Assembly: GCF_005222955.1 (NCBI RefSeq)
Contig: NZ_LWUA01000019.1
Coordinates: 1 to 38,472, forward strand
Origin: Blastococcus sp. CCUG 61487
Lineage (GTDB): Bacteria > Actinomycetota > Actinomycetes > Mycobacteriales > Geodermatophilaceae
Direction: 5' to 3'
DNA: 38,472 bases
The notes beneath the pieces are model-generated. The model saw nothing but the letters and a program-made list of their open reading frames with translations, ran no database searches and was not told where the DNA came from. The stretch's first letter is position 1. Each line of letters opens with the position of its first letter. Below are positions 1 through 7,015 of this stretch, piece by piece. The position numbers and the translations under genes were made by a program.

Positions 1-163
1 CCTGACCTCGCCCAGAGGGGCCGCTCCGGGCTACCTGTGGATGACTCCTGCAGCCCCCGCCGCGACACGGCACGCTGATCGACGTCGGCGAGGTCACCCG
101 CCGCCCGGCTACGTCACCCCGCACCACCCGGTCCGGTAGCCGCCGGCCGCAGCGCCACCGACA
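1..163. other. Left-edge stretch without a supported gene
   Basis: No reading frame in the first 163 bases looks convincingly coding. Short open stretches run in from the left on the + strand, one stopping at the TAG near 136, and could be the tail of a gene outside the window, but I recognise no family. Bases 196-301, between the terminator and the HNH gene, also hold nothing I can name. Confidence 0.4.
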
Positions 164-195
164 GAGCCCCACCCCGCTGATGCGGGGTGGGGCTC
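164..195. terminator. Strong hairpin terminator
   Basis: A perfect 14-bp stem (GAGCCCCACCCCGC with its complement) and a 4-nt TGAT loop, followed on the + strand by TTCTC. It lies 106 bp past the HNH stop codon and may serve that gene, a + strand gene from the left, or both. Confidence 0.8.
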
Positions 196-301
196 TTCTC
201 GCGTTGTGCCGGGCGGTCCCGCCTCGCTGATCGCCCAGGTGGTGGGACGAGGCGGGCGCCCGGGCCGCAGTGCGCCAACACTGAGCGCGGCGTCCGAGAG
301 T

Positions 302-1072
302 CTACTTCGCCGGCGGCCCGAAGATGGTCCGACGGATCGTCATGACGTGGACGCCGTACTCCTTCGCCAGCTGCGGCATCGACACCTTGTAGGGCACCCA
401 GCGCGCCCGGACCTCTTCTTCCTGTTCGGGCGAGAGCTTCCGAAGTTCCGGCCGTGGACCGCGCAGGTGGAGTCGAGGCCCGCGGTTCCGGGCCACCCGC
501 CCCTTCGCCACCATGTCGGCGCTGTTCTCCGCTGGCGTACCGAGGAACAGGTGATCGGGGCGGCAGCACGGCGGGTTGTCGCACCGGTGGCAGACGAACA
601 TGCCGTCGGGCACCGGCCCGTTGGTGAGCTCCCACGCGTGTCGGTGCGCGTTGACAGTGGTGCCGCCGAGCGGGAACCGGCCATAGCCGCGAGCGAGACG
701 GGAGCCGGTCCACTCCCAGCAGCCGTCGCCGGTTCGGTCCACGCGGCTCCAGAAGGCCGCGGTCCGCGCCTCTCTGCTGTACCGCTCCGCGTCGGCGGTC
801 GTGCCGGGCTTCATGTGGTCGGGGCGGACGCAGAGCTGCTGGCCGCAGGTGTCGGAGAGCACCTCGTTCTCCTCGAGCTGGCGGACCGTGCCTTCGTACA
901 ACCGACGTCGTGGGGAGACGCGCACCCGCTCGGGTCGGTACGTCTCGTTGAACAGCAGTCGGGTCACTCCTCGGGCGACCTGCTTCGGTCCGCACCACAG
1001 CCAGCAGGTCTCGGTCTGCTCGACGAGTTCCCAGAAGCGGACGTCGGCGGGGCGATCATCACGAGGTGGCAC
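302..1072 (-). CDS. HNH endonuclease, two HNH copies, C-terminal HTH
   Basis: A 256-aa protein with a GTG start. Residues about 107-195 form a complete HNH_3-type (homing/phage) domain: FW..V, CWEWTG, the first His in the NAHRHAWEL helix (142-149), then a zinc/active-site segment [15 protein letters not shown] (161-175). Residues about 12-100 are a degenerate copy of the same fold (FW..V, CWLW, CVRPDHM at 81-87), in which HRHAW has become PRRRL and CHRC has become SDTC, so it should be catalytically dead and may only bind DNA. Residues 213-252 resemble a resolvase/homeodomain-like HTH ([15 protein letters not shown]). A DNA nicking or cleaving role within the element is inferred. An nAnnnT box (CACACT) lies 6 nt before the start. 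Confidence 0.85.
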   Translation of the reverse strand: MPPRDDRPADVRFWELVEQTETCWLWCGPKQVARGVTRLLFNETYRPERVRVSPRRRLYEGTVRQLEENEVLSDTCGQQLCVRPDHMKPGTTADAERYSREARTAAFWSRVDRTGDGCWEWTGSRLARGYGRFPLGGTTVNAHRHAWELTNGPVPDGMFVCHRCDNPPCCRPDHLFLGTPAENSADMVAKGRVARNRGPRLHLRGPRPELRKLSPEQEEEVRARWVPYKVSMPQLAKEYGVHVMTIRRTIFGPPAK

Positions 1073-1202
1073 AGGTCGAGTGTGACGTACGGGTGCGACA
1101 GGATCGACGATCCAGTCCTACGACCTCGGCGGCGACGGCCTCGAGCGGCACGCTTCCCACCAGGTGGCGGGCTTCCTCGCCGGGTTCGCCGGCTAGCGCC
1201 TA

Positions 1203-1652
1203 TCAGGTGCAGACATCGACCAGGTCGTCGATGGAGTCACGGGCATCGGCTAGGACATCTTCGTCGACGGTGCCGCCCTCGTCGGCGGCCACCTTCAGGT
1301 CGAAGAGCACCTCCCGCAAGGCCTTCGCGCTGTCCAGCAGGTCGGGGTCGTCGACGTAGCCGGCCGAGTCGGGCTCGTCGAAGTTCGCGATCCGGGAGCT
1401 CAGCTCCTGCTCGGAACGGCCCACGGGTACCTCGACGAACGCGTAGGCATCGCTCTCTGAGGAGAAGTTGCCGTCGTTCTCGATCAGCTCGTCAATCTGG
1501 CCGGACAAGTACCCGATGGCCTCGCCGTCGTCGGTGGCGACTGCGCACAGTTCCTGGTCTCGAGAGGACAGGTCGCCGCGGATCCCACCGCCACAGGCGG
1601 CCACGACGGCGACGGAAGTGGCGAAGACGAGCCCCAGGGCAGCGCGGCGCAT
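1203..1652 (-). CDS. Small putative lipoprotein, unknown function
   Basis: A 149-aa protein starting MRRAALGLVF, with a hydrophobic stretch and a lipobox VVAAC (Cys20). This predicts export and lipid anchoring on the outer face of the membrane. The mature part is acidic and helical with no domain I recognise. The ATG lies 8 nt downstream of TACGGT, so the message is probably leaderless. It sits between the integrase and HNH genes, and its G+C and codon use look slightly less extreme than the chromosomal genes, in keeping with cargo of the element. A surface-exclusion role is possible but unsupported. Confidence 0.7.
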   Translation of the reverse strand: MRRAALGLVFATSVAVVAACGGGIRGDLSSRDQELCAVATDDGEAIGYLSGQIDELIENDGNFSSESDAYAFVEVPVGRSEQELSSRIANFDEPDSAGYVDDPDLLDSAKALREVLFDLKVAADEGGTVDEDVLADARDSIDDLVDVCT

Positions 1653-1660
1653 GAGCCGGG

Positions 1661-1666
1661 ACCGTA
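1661..1666 (-). promoter_or_regulatory. -10 box TACGGT, leaderless lipoprotein gene
   Basis: A TANNNT hexamer ends 8 nt before the ATG at 1652, so transcription should begin at or next to the start codon. No Shine-Dalgarno sequence is present. Confidence 0.55.
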
Positions 1667-1676
1667 CCGGATCTAG

Positions 1677-2507
1677 TCATGCGGCGGCGGTCACGGCCTT
1701 CCGGAGCTCGTCGCCGGCGAGGCGGGTGTAGATGCGGGTGGTCTCGATGTTGCGGTGTCCGAGGAGTTCGGCGATGACGTAGATGTCGGCGCCGCCGTCG
1801 CGCACCCTGGTGGCGAACCGATGTCGGAGGGTGTGGAGTGCCCACCCCTCGGGGAGGAGCCGGGAGGCGATCCTGCCGACGCGTTCGGGGGTGAGAGGGC
1901 GGCCTGGTCGCCGATCGCTAGGGAACAGCCACCCGCCGGGCAGGTCGAGCAGAGCGGCCGCCAAGAGCCCGGTGAGGGGGACGTCGCGGTAGACGTCCCC
2001 CTTCCCGTGGACGCGCAGCAGCCACCCGTAGCCGTCGTGGTGGAGGTCTTCCCGCCGCACGTGGGCGATCTCGGCCCGGCGGAGGCCTCCGTAGGCGGCG
2101 AGGAGCAGGATGAGCCGGGCGCGGTCGTCGGCCCGGCCGACTGCGGCGCGAAGGACATCTTCCGCGATTGGCCGGGGCAGGCCTCTCGTGGCCTTCACGC
2201 GGGGCAGCGCGGCGGCCGGCGACCGATCGAGGTGGCCGGCGGCGACCGCCCACGCATAGAAGGCGCGCAAGGCACCGCGATAGGAACGGCGGGTGTTGGG
2301 CCGCCAGTGCTCGTGCTGGGCGAGCCAGAGCACCAGGTGGTCGAGGTCCACGTCCCACGGGCGGATGTCGGGGTGGTCGAGCGCGAGCCGGCGGAGCTGG
2401 TAGAGCCGGAGCCCGATGGTGGTCGGGGGTGCGCCGCTGGCCTTCAGCCATCCCTCCCACGCGTCCAGTGCGCCCTGCCATGGTTTCGGAACCGCTCGAT
2501 CCCCCAT
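1677..2507 (-). CDS. int: Tyrosine site-specific recombinase (integrase)
   Basis: A 276-aa phage-type integrase with an N-terminal SAM-like core-binding domain (about 10-100) and a C-terminal catalytic domain with the full set of residues: Arg143 (GLRRAEI), Lys169 (HGKGD), His225 and Arg228 (HTLRHR), His251 (LLGHRNIETT) and nucleophile Tyr260 (RIYTRL). The ATG at 2507 gives the usual length. The frame stays open far upstream, but that part overlaps the next gene antisense-free and is arginine/proline-rich shadow. An in-frame GTG about 12 codons upstream is an alternative start. The gene lies about 1 kb inside the att copy at 3468-3507, where an integrase for tRNA-Lys insertion is expected. 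No clear excisionase was found. Confidence 0.93.
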   Translation of the reverse strand: MGDRAVPKPWQGALDAWEGWLKASGAPPTTIGLRLYQLRRLALDHPDIRPWDVDLDHLVLWLAQHEHWRPNTRRSYRGALRAFYAWAVAAGHLDRSPAAALPRVKATRGLPRPIAEDVLRAAVGRADDRARLILLLAAYGGLRRAEIAHVRREDLHHDGYGWLLRVHGKGDVYRDVPLTGLLAAALLDLPGGWLFPSDRRPGRPLTPERVGRIASRLLPEGWALHTLRHRFATRVRDGGADIYVIAELLGHRNIETTRIYTRLAGDELRKAVTAAA

Positions 2508-2614
2508 ACGACTTGCATAGGCGACTGTGAGCCACGACACCCCGGTCTGACGTCCTAAGGATGAAGCCTCAACCTCCGGTCGAGTGACCCGCCGGGGGCC
2601 GCTCGCACGCGGCG

Positions 2615-3310
2615 TCATGGGCCCGTGGGTGTTGCTCCGACCGGCTCCGGCGCCCCCTGCTTGGCCAGCTTCCGGAGCACGGCGAGCGCGCCGGCGCCCT
2701 TCTCGACCTGCGAAGAGTTGTCGTATCGCCGTCCGAAGGCGCCGGCGACGTAGCGCTTGCCGCGGGGGCCGCGCTGGGTCGCGAGCCAGCCGACGGGCAG
2801 GCCGTCGCGGTAGATCGTCCAGGTGACATCCCACTGGTCTCCCCAGAAGTGGCGGCGGTCGATTTCCTGCGCGAGGAGCTCGCCTGCTTGCAGCGGCGTC
2901 GGGTCGAGGTGGGTGACCTCCCGGGCTCCGGGGACGGGCGCGTCGTCGGGGTCGAGCTGGCCGCGCATCGCCTCGACCAGGCCGCAGCGCACGCAGGTGA
3001 GCACCAGGTGGAAGCGCTTGCCGAGGAGCTGGTCGTCGGCGTCGTAGCGGTCGCCTTCGCTGACCTCGAGCGCGTCGAACAGGTGGCGGTTGTGGCCCCA
3101 CTGTCCGGTCGGGTTGCACGGTCCGGGCTGGTCGCCGAACCGTCCGTCGGCGGGGCGCCGGCCGTGGTAGTAGCCCACGGGCCGGGCGTGCCGCTCGTCG
3201 TCGCTGTAGCGGCCGAGGAGCGCTGGCACCCGCACGTCGCCGAGGTCGGCGTGCTCGCGGTCGACGCCGTCCGGGCCGACCGGCGGCAGCACCATCTCCG
3301 GCCGGGCCAT
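2615..3310 (-). CDS. Unknown protein of the integrative element
   Basis: A protein of about 231 aa of no family I recognise. It has a CVRCG pair and an isolated Cys (CNPTG) that might bind metal, a hydrophilic Trp/Tyr/Arg-rich middle (HFWGDQWDVTWTIYRDG) and a Lys/Ala-rich tail. I see no membrane segment or signal peptide. I chose ATG 3310 over GTG 3313 because the TGA of a short upstream frame overlaps it as TGATG, a common coupling arrangement. It is transcribed toward int, with 107 bp between them. Confidence 0.6.
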   Translation of the reverse strand: MARPEMVLPPVGPDGVDREHADLGDVRVPALLGRYSDDERHARPVGYYHGRRPADGRFGDQPGPCNPTGQWGHNRHLFDALEVSEGDRYDADDQLLGKRFHLVLTCVRCGLVEAMRGQLDPDDAPVPGAREVTHLDPTPLQAGELLAQEIDRRHFWGDQWDVTWTIYRDGLPVGWLATQRGPRGKRYVAGAFGRRYDNSSQVEKGAGALAVLRKLAKQGAPEPVGATPTGP

Positions 3311-3426
3311 CACGCCACCGCCGCGAGGTCGTCGAGCGCCGGACGCGGCCGGGGCGTGCGCTCAGCCAGGGGGGACGCCTCGCGGGCCACCGCCGCGAGG
3401 CGTCGTTGAGCTCGCGGGTCGTGCAC
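3310..3426 (-). CDS. Possible 38-aa ORF next to the att site
   Basis: GTG at 3426, TGA at 3312-3310 overlapping the next ATG by one base. The peptide is Arg/Ala-rich (starts MHDPRAQRRLAAVAREASP). The overlap and the position between att and the element genes are those expected of a small excisionase-like or regulatory protein, but no HTH is evident. A 12-bp inverted repeat at 3374-3404 lies inside it and could account for the apparent frame. Weakly supported. Confidence 0.3.
   Translation of the reverse strand: MHDPRAQRRLAAVAREASPLAERTPRPRPALDDLAAVA
3374..3404. repeat. 12-bp inverted repeat near att
   Basis: Two perfect 12-bp arms (GACGCCTCGCGG and its complement) separated by 7 nt, 64 bp from the tRNA fragment. 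It could be a terminator, or a recombinase or Xis arm-type binding site. Confidence 0.6.
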
Positions 3427-3467
3427 TCCGTTGCCGTCGAACTCGTAGATCCGGGCGCCAGACCCCA

Positions 3468-3507
3468 AATCAGCGGGTTCGGGGTTCGAGTCCCTGATGG
3501 CGCACCA
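3468..3507 (+). other. att site: 3' half of tRNA-Lys(CTT)
   Basis: The sequence reads as the end of a tRNA: the AA that closes the anticodon loop, TCAGC (3' anticodon stem), GGGTT variable loop, T-arm CGGGG-TTCGAGT-CCCTG, acceptor ATGGCGC, discriminator A, encoded CCA. TCAGC plus ATGGCGC fits actinobacterial tRNA-Lys(CTT). Upstream of 3468 the match stops: there is no GCGCCAT acceptor strand and no D-arm, so no functional tRNA is present. Confidence 0.8.
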
Positions 3508-3516
3508 GGATCGACC

Positions 3517-3548
3517 GAGCGGCTTCCTCCTCCGGGAGGGAGCCGCTC
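3517..3548 (+). terminator. Terminator behind the tRNA-Lys fragment
   Basis: A hairpin of about 14 bp (GAGCGGCT... with ...AGCCGCTC, inner TCCTCC/GGGAGG) starting 10 nt after the encoded CCA. It is probably the original terminator of the interrupted tRNA-Lys gene. Confidence 0.75.
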
Positions 3549-3608
3549 CGTCGTCCCGGAGCCTTACACCTCGGGAAGCCCCTGGCGCGCGCTCCGGTTG
3601 ATCTCTCC

Positions 3609-4709
3609 ATGCGCACCGATCCGGCCACCCGCGACGTCGACGTCGTCGTGATCGGCGCCGGGCAGGCGGGCCTCTCCACCGCGTACGGCCTGCTCCGCCA
3701 GGGGTTCGCGCGGCACACCGGGTTCGTCGTGCTCGACGCCGAGACCGGCCCGGGCGGCGCCTGGCAGCACCGCTGGGACTCCCTCACCCTCGGCAGCACC
3801 CACCGGGTGCACGACCTGCCCGGCCTGCCCTTCACGCCCGATCACCCGCAGGCACCGGCCGTCGAGGCGGTGCCCGCCTACTACGCCGAGTACGAGCGGC
3901 ACTCCGACCTGCCGGTGGTGCGGCCCGTGCGCGTCGCCGCCGTGCGCCGCACCGACGACCGCTTCCGGGTCGAGACCGACGCCGGCGACTGGACAGCCCG
4001 CGCCCTGGTGAACGCGACCGGCACCTGGACGCGCCCCTTCGTCCCCCGCTACCCCGGTCAGGAGACCTTCCGCGGCCGGCAGCTGCACACCGTGGACTAC
4101 CGCTCGCCGGAGGAGTTCCGCGGGCAGCACGTCGTCGTGGTGGGCGGCGGCTCGTCGGCGACCCAGCTGCTCGGGGAGATCAGCCGGGTCACGTCCACCA
4201 CGTGGGTCACCCGCCGCGAGCCGGTCTGGCGCGACGACGAGTTCGACGAGGACGCCGGCCGCGCGGCCGTGGCGCTGGTCGAGGAGGCGGTCCGCGAGGG
4301 CCGCCGGCCGGGCAGCGTCGTGGGCGTCACCGGGCTGTCCACGCGCGCGCCCTACATCCGCGACGCGCTCGACCGCGGCGTCCTGGAACGGCACCCGATG
4401 TTCGACCGGATCACCCCCGACGGGGTCGCCTGGGACCCCGCGGACGGACAGCCGAGCCGGTTCGTCCGCGCCGACGTGATCCTCTGGGCGACCGGCTTCC
4501 GCGCCGCGGTGACCCATTTCGCCCCGCTGGGTCTGCGCGGGCCGGGCGGGGGCATCCGCATGGACGGCACCCACGTGGCCGGCGAACCTCGCGTCCACCT
4601 GGTCGGCTACGGCCCGTCGGCCAGCACGATCGGAGCCAACCGCGCGGGACAGTCCGCCGCCCGTCAGCTGCGCCGGCTGCTCCGCCCGGACCTTCCGCGC
4701 ACCGCCTGA
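3609..4709 (+). CDS. Flavin-dependent monooxygenase (FMO/CzcO-like)
   Basis: A 366-aa FAD/NAD(P)H oxidoreductase. Two Rossmann motifs are visible: GAGQAG (16-21, FAD) and VVVGGGSSA near the middle (NADP). The class-B flavoprotein monooxygenase signature FxGxxxHxxxY is matched exactly (FRGRQLHTVDY) just before the second motif, and an ATGF motif comes late. It should use NADPH and O2 to oxygenate an N, S or carbonyl group. The substrate cannot be read from sequence. It is the first chromosomal gene to the right of the element, monocistronic, with a hairpin 18 bp past its stop. Confidence 0.85.
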   Translation: MRTDPATRDVDVVVIGAGQAGLSTAYGLLRQGFARHTGFVVLDAETGPGGAWQHRWDSLTLGSTHRVHDLPGLPFTPDHPQAPAVEAVPAYYAEYERHSDLPVVRPVRVAAVRRTDDRFRVETDAGDWTARALVNATGTWTRPFVPRYPGQETFRGRQLHTVDYRSPEEFRGQHVVVVGGGSSATQLLGEISRVTSTTWVTRREPVWRDDEFDEDAGRAAVALVEEAVREGRRPGSVVGVTGLSTRAPYIRDALDRGVLERHPMFDRITPDGVAWDPADGQPSRFVRADVILWATGFRAAVTHFAPLGLRGPGGGIRMDGTHVAGEPRVHLVGYGPSASTIGANRAGQSAARQLRRLLRPDLPRTA

Positions 4710-4726
4710 GCGGCCCGGTCGGGGAT

Positions 4727-4751
4727 GTCCCCCCACCCGCACGTGGGGGAC
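4727..4751. terminator. Hairpin after the monooxygenase gene
   Basis: GTCCCC(C)CAC and GTGGGGGAC form a 9-bp stem with one bulge around a CCGCAC loop, shortly after the stop at 4709. Confidence 0.55.
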
Positions 4752-4752
4752 C

Positions 4753-4770
4753 GTTCAGGGTCGGTTCAGG
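4753..4770. promoter_or_regulatory. Direct repeat GTTCAGG-N4-GTTCAGG
   Basis: Two identical 7-mers repeat with an 11-bp period about 85-100 bp upstream of the ABC transporter genes. Two tandem half-sites 11 bp apart are the usual layout for OmpR/PhoP-family response regulators (the actinobacterial PHO box is GTTCACC-N4-GTTCACC). The regulator here is unknown. Confidence 0.4.
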
Positions 4771-4817
4771 GCGCTCCCCGATGTGCCCGGCCCCCGCCCG
4801 CCGCGAGGCTTCCCGCC

Positions 4818-4856
4818 ATGACTCCACCGACCTCGCACCCCGGAGCGCGGGCATGA
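4818..4856 (+). CDS. Possible 12-aa leader peptide
   Basis: The ORF MTPPTSHPGARA begins with ATG at 4818 behind GAGG (4805-4808) and ends with TGA at 4854-4856, overlapping the ATG of the ABC ATPase (ATGA). It is proline-rich, and its translation would couple to, or gate, the transporter operon. It is short enough to be chance. Confidence 0.3.
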   Translation: MTPPTSHPGARA

Positions 4857-5779
4857 TCACCGCCTCCGGACTCACCAAGACCTACGGCGGGAAGACCGCC
4901 GTCGACGGCGTCTCGTTCACCGTCGCCCCCGGCCGGGTCACCGGCTTCCTCGGTCCCAACGGCGCCGGCAAGTCGACGACGATGCGGATGGCGCTCGGCC
5001 TCGACCGGCCGACCGCCGGCAGCGTGACGGTCAACGGCCGCCGCTACCAGGACTCCCCCGCCCCGCTGCGGGAGGTGGGCGCCCTGCTCGAGGCGCGCGC
5101 CCTCCACCCGGGCCGCTCCGCACGCGACCACCTGCGCTGGCTGGCCGCCAGCAACGGGATCGCGCGCACCCGCGTCGACGAGGTCCTCGACCTGGTCGGT
5201 CTGGAGAACGTCGCGGACACCCGGGTCGGGAAGTTCTCCCTCGGCATGGGCCAGCGGCTGGGCATCGCCGTCGCGCTGCTCGGCGACCCACCCGTCGTCG
5301 TCCTCGACGAGCCGGTCAACGGCCTGGACCCCGAGGGCATCCGCTGGGTGCGCACCCTGGCGAGGCAGCTCGCCGGCGAGGGGCGCACCGTGTTCGTCTC
5401 CAGCCACCTGATGTCGGAGATGGCGCTCACCGCCGACCACCTGCTGGTCATCGGCCGCGGCCGGATCCTCGCCGACTGCTCGATGCCCGACTTCATCGCC
5501 GAGCACGCCGCCTCCTACGTCCGGGTCCGCACCCCGCAGCACGGCCAGGTGGCCGACCTGCTGCGCGGCGCCGGCGCGGAGGTCTCCCCCGTCGACGACG
5601 AGCTGCGCGTCCAGGGCCTGGACGCCGCCGCCGTGGGCGAGCTCGTCGGCGACAAGGGCCTCTACCTCCACGAGCTCACCCTCGTGCGCTCCTCGCTGGA
5701 GGACGCCTTCATGACCCTCACCGCCTCGAGCGTCGAGTACTCGGCGCGTACGGCCGCACTCGCAGGAGCCTCCCGATGA
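4853..5779 (+). CDS. ABC-2 type exporter ATP-binding protein
   Basis: A 308-aa ATPase of the DrrA/BcrA class. Walker A GPNGAGKST lies near residue 38, the signature FSLGMGQRLG near 128, Walker B VVVLDEP near 150, and the H-loop SSHLMSE near 183, followed by the roughly 80-aa C-terminal extension typical of this class. GGAG at 4842-4845 sits 7 nt before the ATG. The last codons overlap the permease start (ATGA), so the two genes form one operon. With the permease it would make an ATP-driven exporter for a drug, lipid or peptide. The substrate is unknown. Confidence 0.93.
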   Translation: MITASGLTKTYGGKTAVDGVSFTVAPGRVTGFLGPNGAGKSTTMRMALGLDRPTAGSVTVNGRRYQDSPAPLREVGALLEARALHPGRSARDHLRWLAASNGIARTRVDEVLDLVGLENVADTRVGKFSLGMGQRLGIAVALLGDPPVVVLDEPVNGLDPEGIRWVRTLARQLAGEGRTVFVSSHLMSEMALTADHLLVIGRGRILADCSMPDFIAEHAASYVRVRTPQHGQVADLLRGAGAEVSPVDDELRVQGLDAAAVGELVGDKGLYLHELTLVRSSLEDAFMTLTASSVEYSARTAALAGASR

Positions 5780-6603
5780 CCGTCACCGCCACGAGCACCA
5801 CCGTCGCGCTGGATCCGCGCCGCGTGCCGGCCCCGCGCCCCGGCTTTCCCGCCACGCTGCGCGCCGAGTGGATCAAGTTCTGGTCGGTGCGGTCGACGAC
5901 CTGGTCGGTGGTGGCGCTCTTCGTGATCGGTGCCGGGCTGACCACGCTGGTCTGCGCCACCAGCGCGGAGTGGCTGGCCAGCGCCGACGCCGACGAGGCC
6001 CCCGGCTCCTTCATCACCTGGGGGCTCATGCTGGCCCAGATCGCCGCGGTCGTGCTCGGCACGCTCGCGGTGACCAGCGAGTACGGCACCGGGATGATCC
6101 GGGCGACGCTGGCCGCCACCCCCCGTCGTGGTGCGGTGCTCGCCGCGAAGGCCGTCGTCCTGTCCGCGACGCTGTTCCTCGCCGGCACGGTGACCGCGTT
6201 CGCCGGCTACCTCGGCGGCAACTTCTTCCTCGATCGCGAGGGCATCGGCATCGCGCTGGGCGACGACGGCGTGCTGCGCTCGATGCTCGGCAGCGGGCTG
6301 TACATGGCGGGGCTGGGCCTGTTCGCCGCCGCCGTCGGCATCCTGGTCCGGCACACCGCGGCGGCGCTGTCGATCGTGCTGGCGCTGGTGTTCGTCGCCG
6401 GCAACATGGCGTTCCTGCTGCCCGGGACGTGGGGCGAGTGGACGGCGAAGCTGATGCCGGGCAACGCGGGGTCGGCGATCGCCACGCCGGTCTCCTTCAA
6501 CCCGGAGCTGATGGCGCCGTGGACCGGGTTCGCCGCCTTCACCGGGGAGGTGCTGGTGCTGCTCGCCGTCGCGACCCTGGTGTTCCGTCGCCGGGACGCC
6601 TGA
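5776..6603 (+). CDS. ABC-2 type transporter permease
   Basis: A 275-aa membrane protein. After a roughly 25-residue cytoplasmic start comes the ABC-2 motif RAEWIKFWSVRSTTW, then about six hydrophobic segments (near 46-66, 83-105, 128-150, 178-200, 204-224 and 246-268). An EYGTGMIRATLAATPRR cytoplasmic loop, typical of these permeases, lies between the second and third. Its start overlaps the ATPase stop, so the two should be made in matched amounts. It is terminated by the palindrome at 6621-6648. Confidence 0.9.
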   Translation: MTVTATSTTVALDPRRVPAPRPGFPATLRAEWIKFWSVRSTTWSVVALFVIGAGLTTLVCATSAEWLASADADEAPGSFITWGLMLAQIAAVVLGTLAVTSEYGTGMIRATLAATPRRGAVLAAKAVVLSATLFLAGTVTAFAGYLGGNFFLDREGIGIALGDDGVLRSMLGSGLYMAGLGLFAAAVGILVRHTAAALSIVLALVFVAGNMAFLLPGTWGEWTAKLMPGNAGSAIATPVSFNPELMAPWTGFAAFTGEVLVLLAVATLVFRRRDA

Positions 6604-6620
6604 CCGCCGCCTCGTGGTCA

Positions 6621-6648
6621 CGACCGCCGCGGTGCACCGCGGCGGTCG
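6621..6648. terminator. 28-bp perfect palindrome terminator
   Basis: Perfect palindrome, 12-bp stem CGACCGCCGCGG with TGCA loop, 17 bp after the permease stop. There is no T-run, as is common in high-G+C actinobacteria. Confidence 0.7.
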
Positions 6649-6670
6649 ACCATCGGGGACAGTGGTGGGC

Positions 6671-7015
6671 GTGACCTCTCCCGACCTCCAGGCCGAGGGC
6701 GCCCGCCGCGCCGACGAGTTCCTCGCGCTGCTCACCGCGGACGACCCCGCCGCCGACGCCTTCCTCGAGCAGGTGACCGAGGTGCGGGACCTGGTCTTCC
6801 TCGGCGCCGCCCTGACCGCGATCGCCCGCGCCGAGGGCCGGGCACTGCCCACCGCCCAGCGCGCGCAGGCCAGCACCCGCCAGGTGCTGCTGGGTCAGCT
6901 CCGCGACGCGCAGCGGCGCGAGCCCGCGGGCCTGCGCACCTGGCTGCGCCGGTCCGGCGAGGAGATCTTGTTCATCAGGTCCCTGCACGCGGCGGCCGCG
7001 CGCCTTCCGGGCTGA
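6671..7015 (+). CDS. Unknown small helical protein
   Basis: A 114-aa protein beginning MTSPDLQAEGARRADEF, helical throughout and without Cys, signal peptide or membrane segment. I recognise no family. I chose GTG 6671 because upstream in-frame starts would place the 6621-6648 terminator inside the gene, and the box GACAGT lies 7 nt before this GTG. Its last 41 bases overlap the 3' end of the convergent MFS gene. Confidence 0.55.
   Translation: MTSPDLQAEGARRADEFLALLTADDPAADAFLEQVTEVRDLVFLGAALTAIARAEGRALPTAQRAQASTRQVLLGQLRDAQRREPAGLRTWLRRSGEEILFIRSLHAAAARLPG

Larger units (their letters stand above)
1..3507. mobile_element. Integrative element in tRNA-Lys(CTT), right end
   Basis: The segment runs from the window edge to a 40-bp tRNA 3'-half copy at 3468-3507. 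It contains a tyrosine recombinase, an HNH protein with an HTH, a lipoprotein and a protein of unknown function, with no housekeeping gene. A tRNA 3' fragment followed by what looks like the tRNA's own terminator is what the distal end of a tRNA-integrated element looks like. The intact tRNA-Lys and the second att copy are expected left of position 1. Phage, AICE-like element and remnant cannot be told apart because replication, transfer and structural genes are not in view. Confidence 0.75.

Noticed and set aside
1083..1196. Short + strand frame ending ...FLAGFAG stop, looking like the tail of a protein
   Set aside because: Only about 35 codons with no start or recognisable family; it could be a gene remnant at the HNH-lipoprotein junction but is too short to call.
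1677..3119. An integrase extended to 480 residues
   Set aside because: The extra N-terminal part is a Pro/Arg-rich shadow of the gene at 2615-3310; the family's core-binding domain starts at residue 10 of the 276-aa version.
3440..3507. A complete tRNA gene ending at 3507
   Set aside because: There is no acceptor 5' strand (GCGCCAT) or D-arm in the 75 bases upstream; only the 3' half from the anticodon loop onward is tRNA-like.
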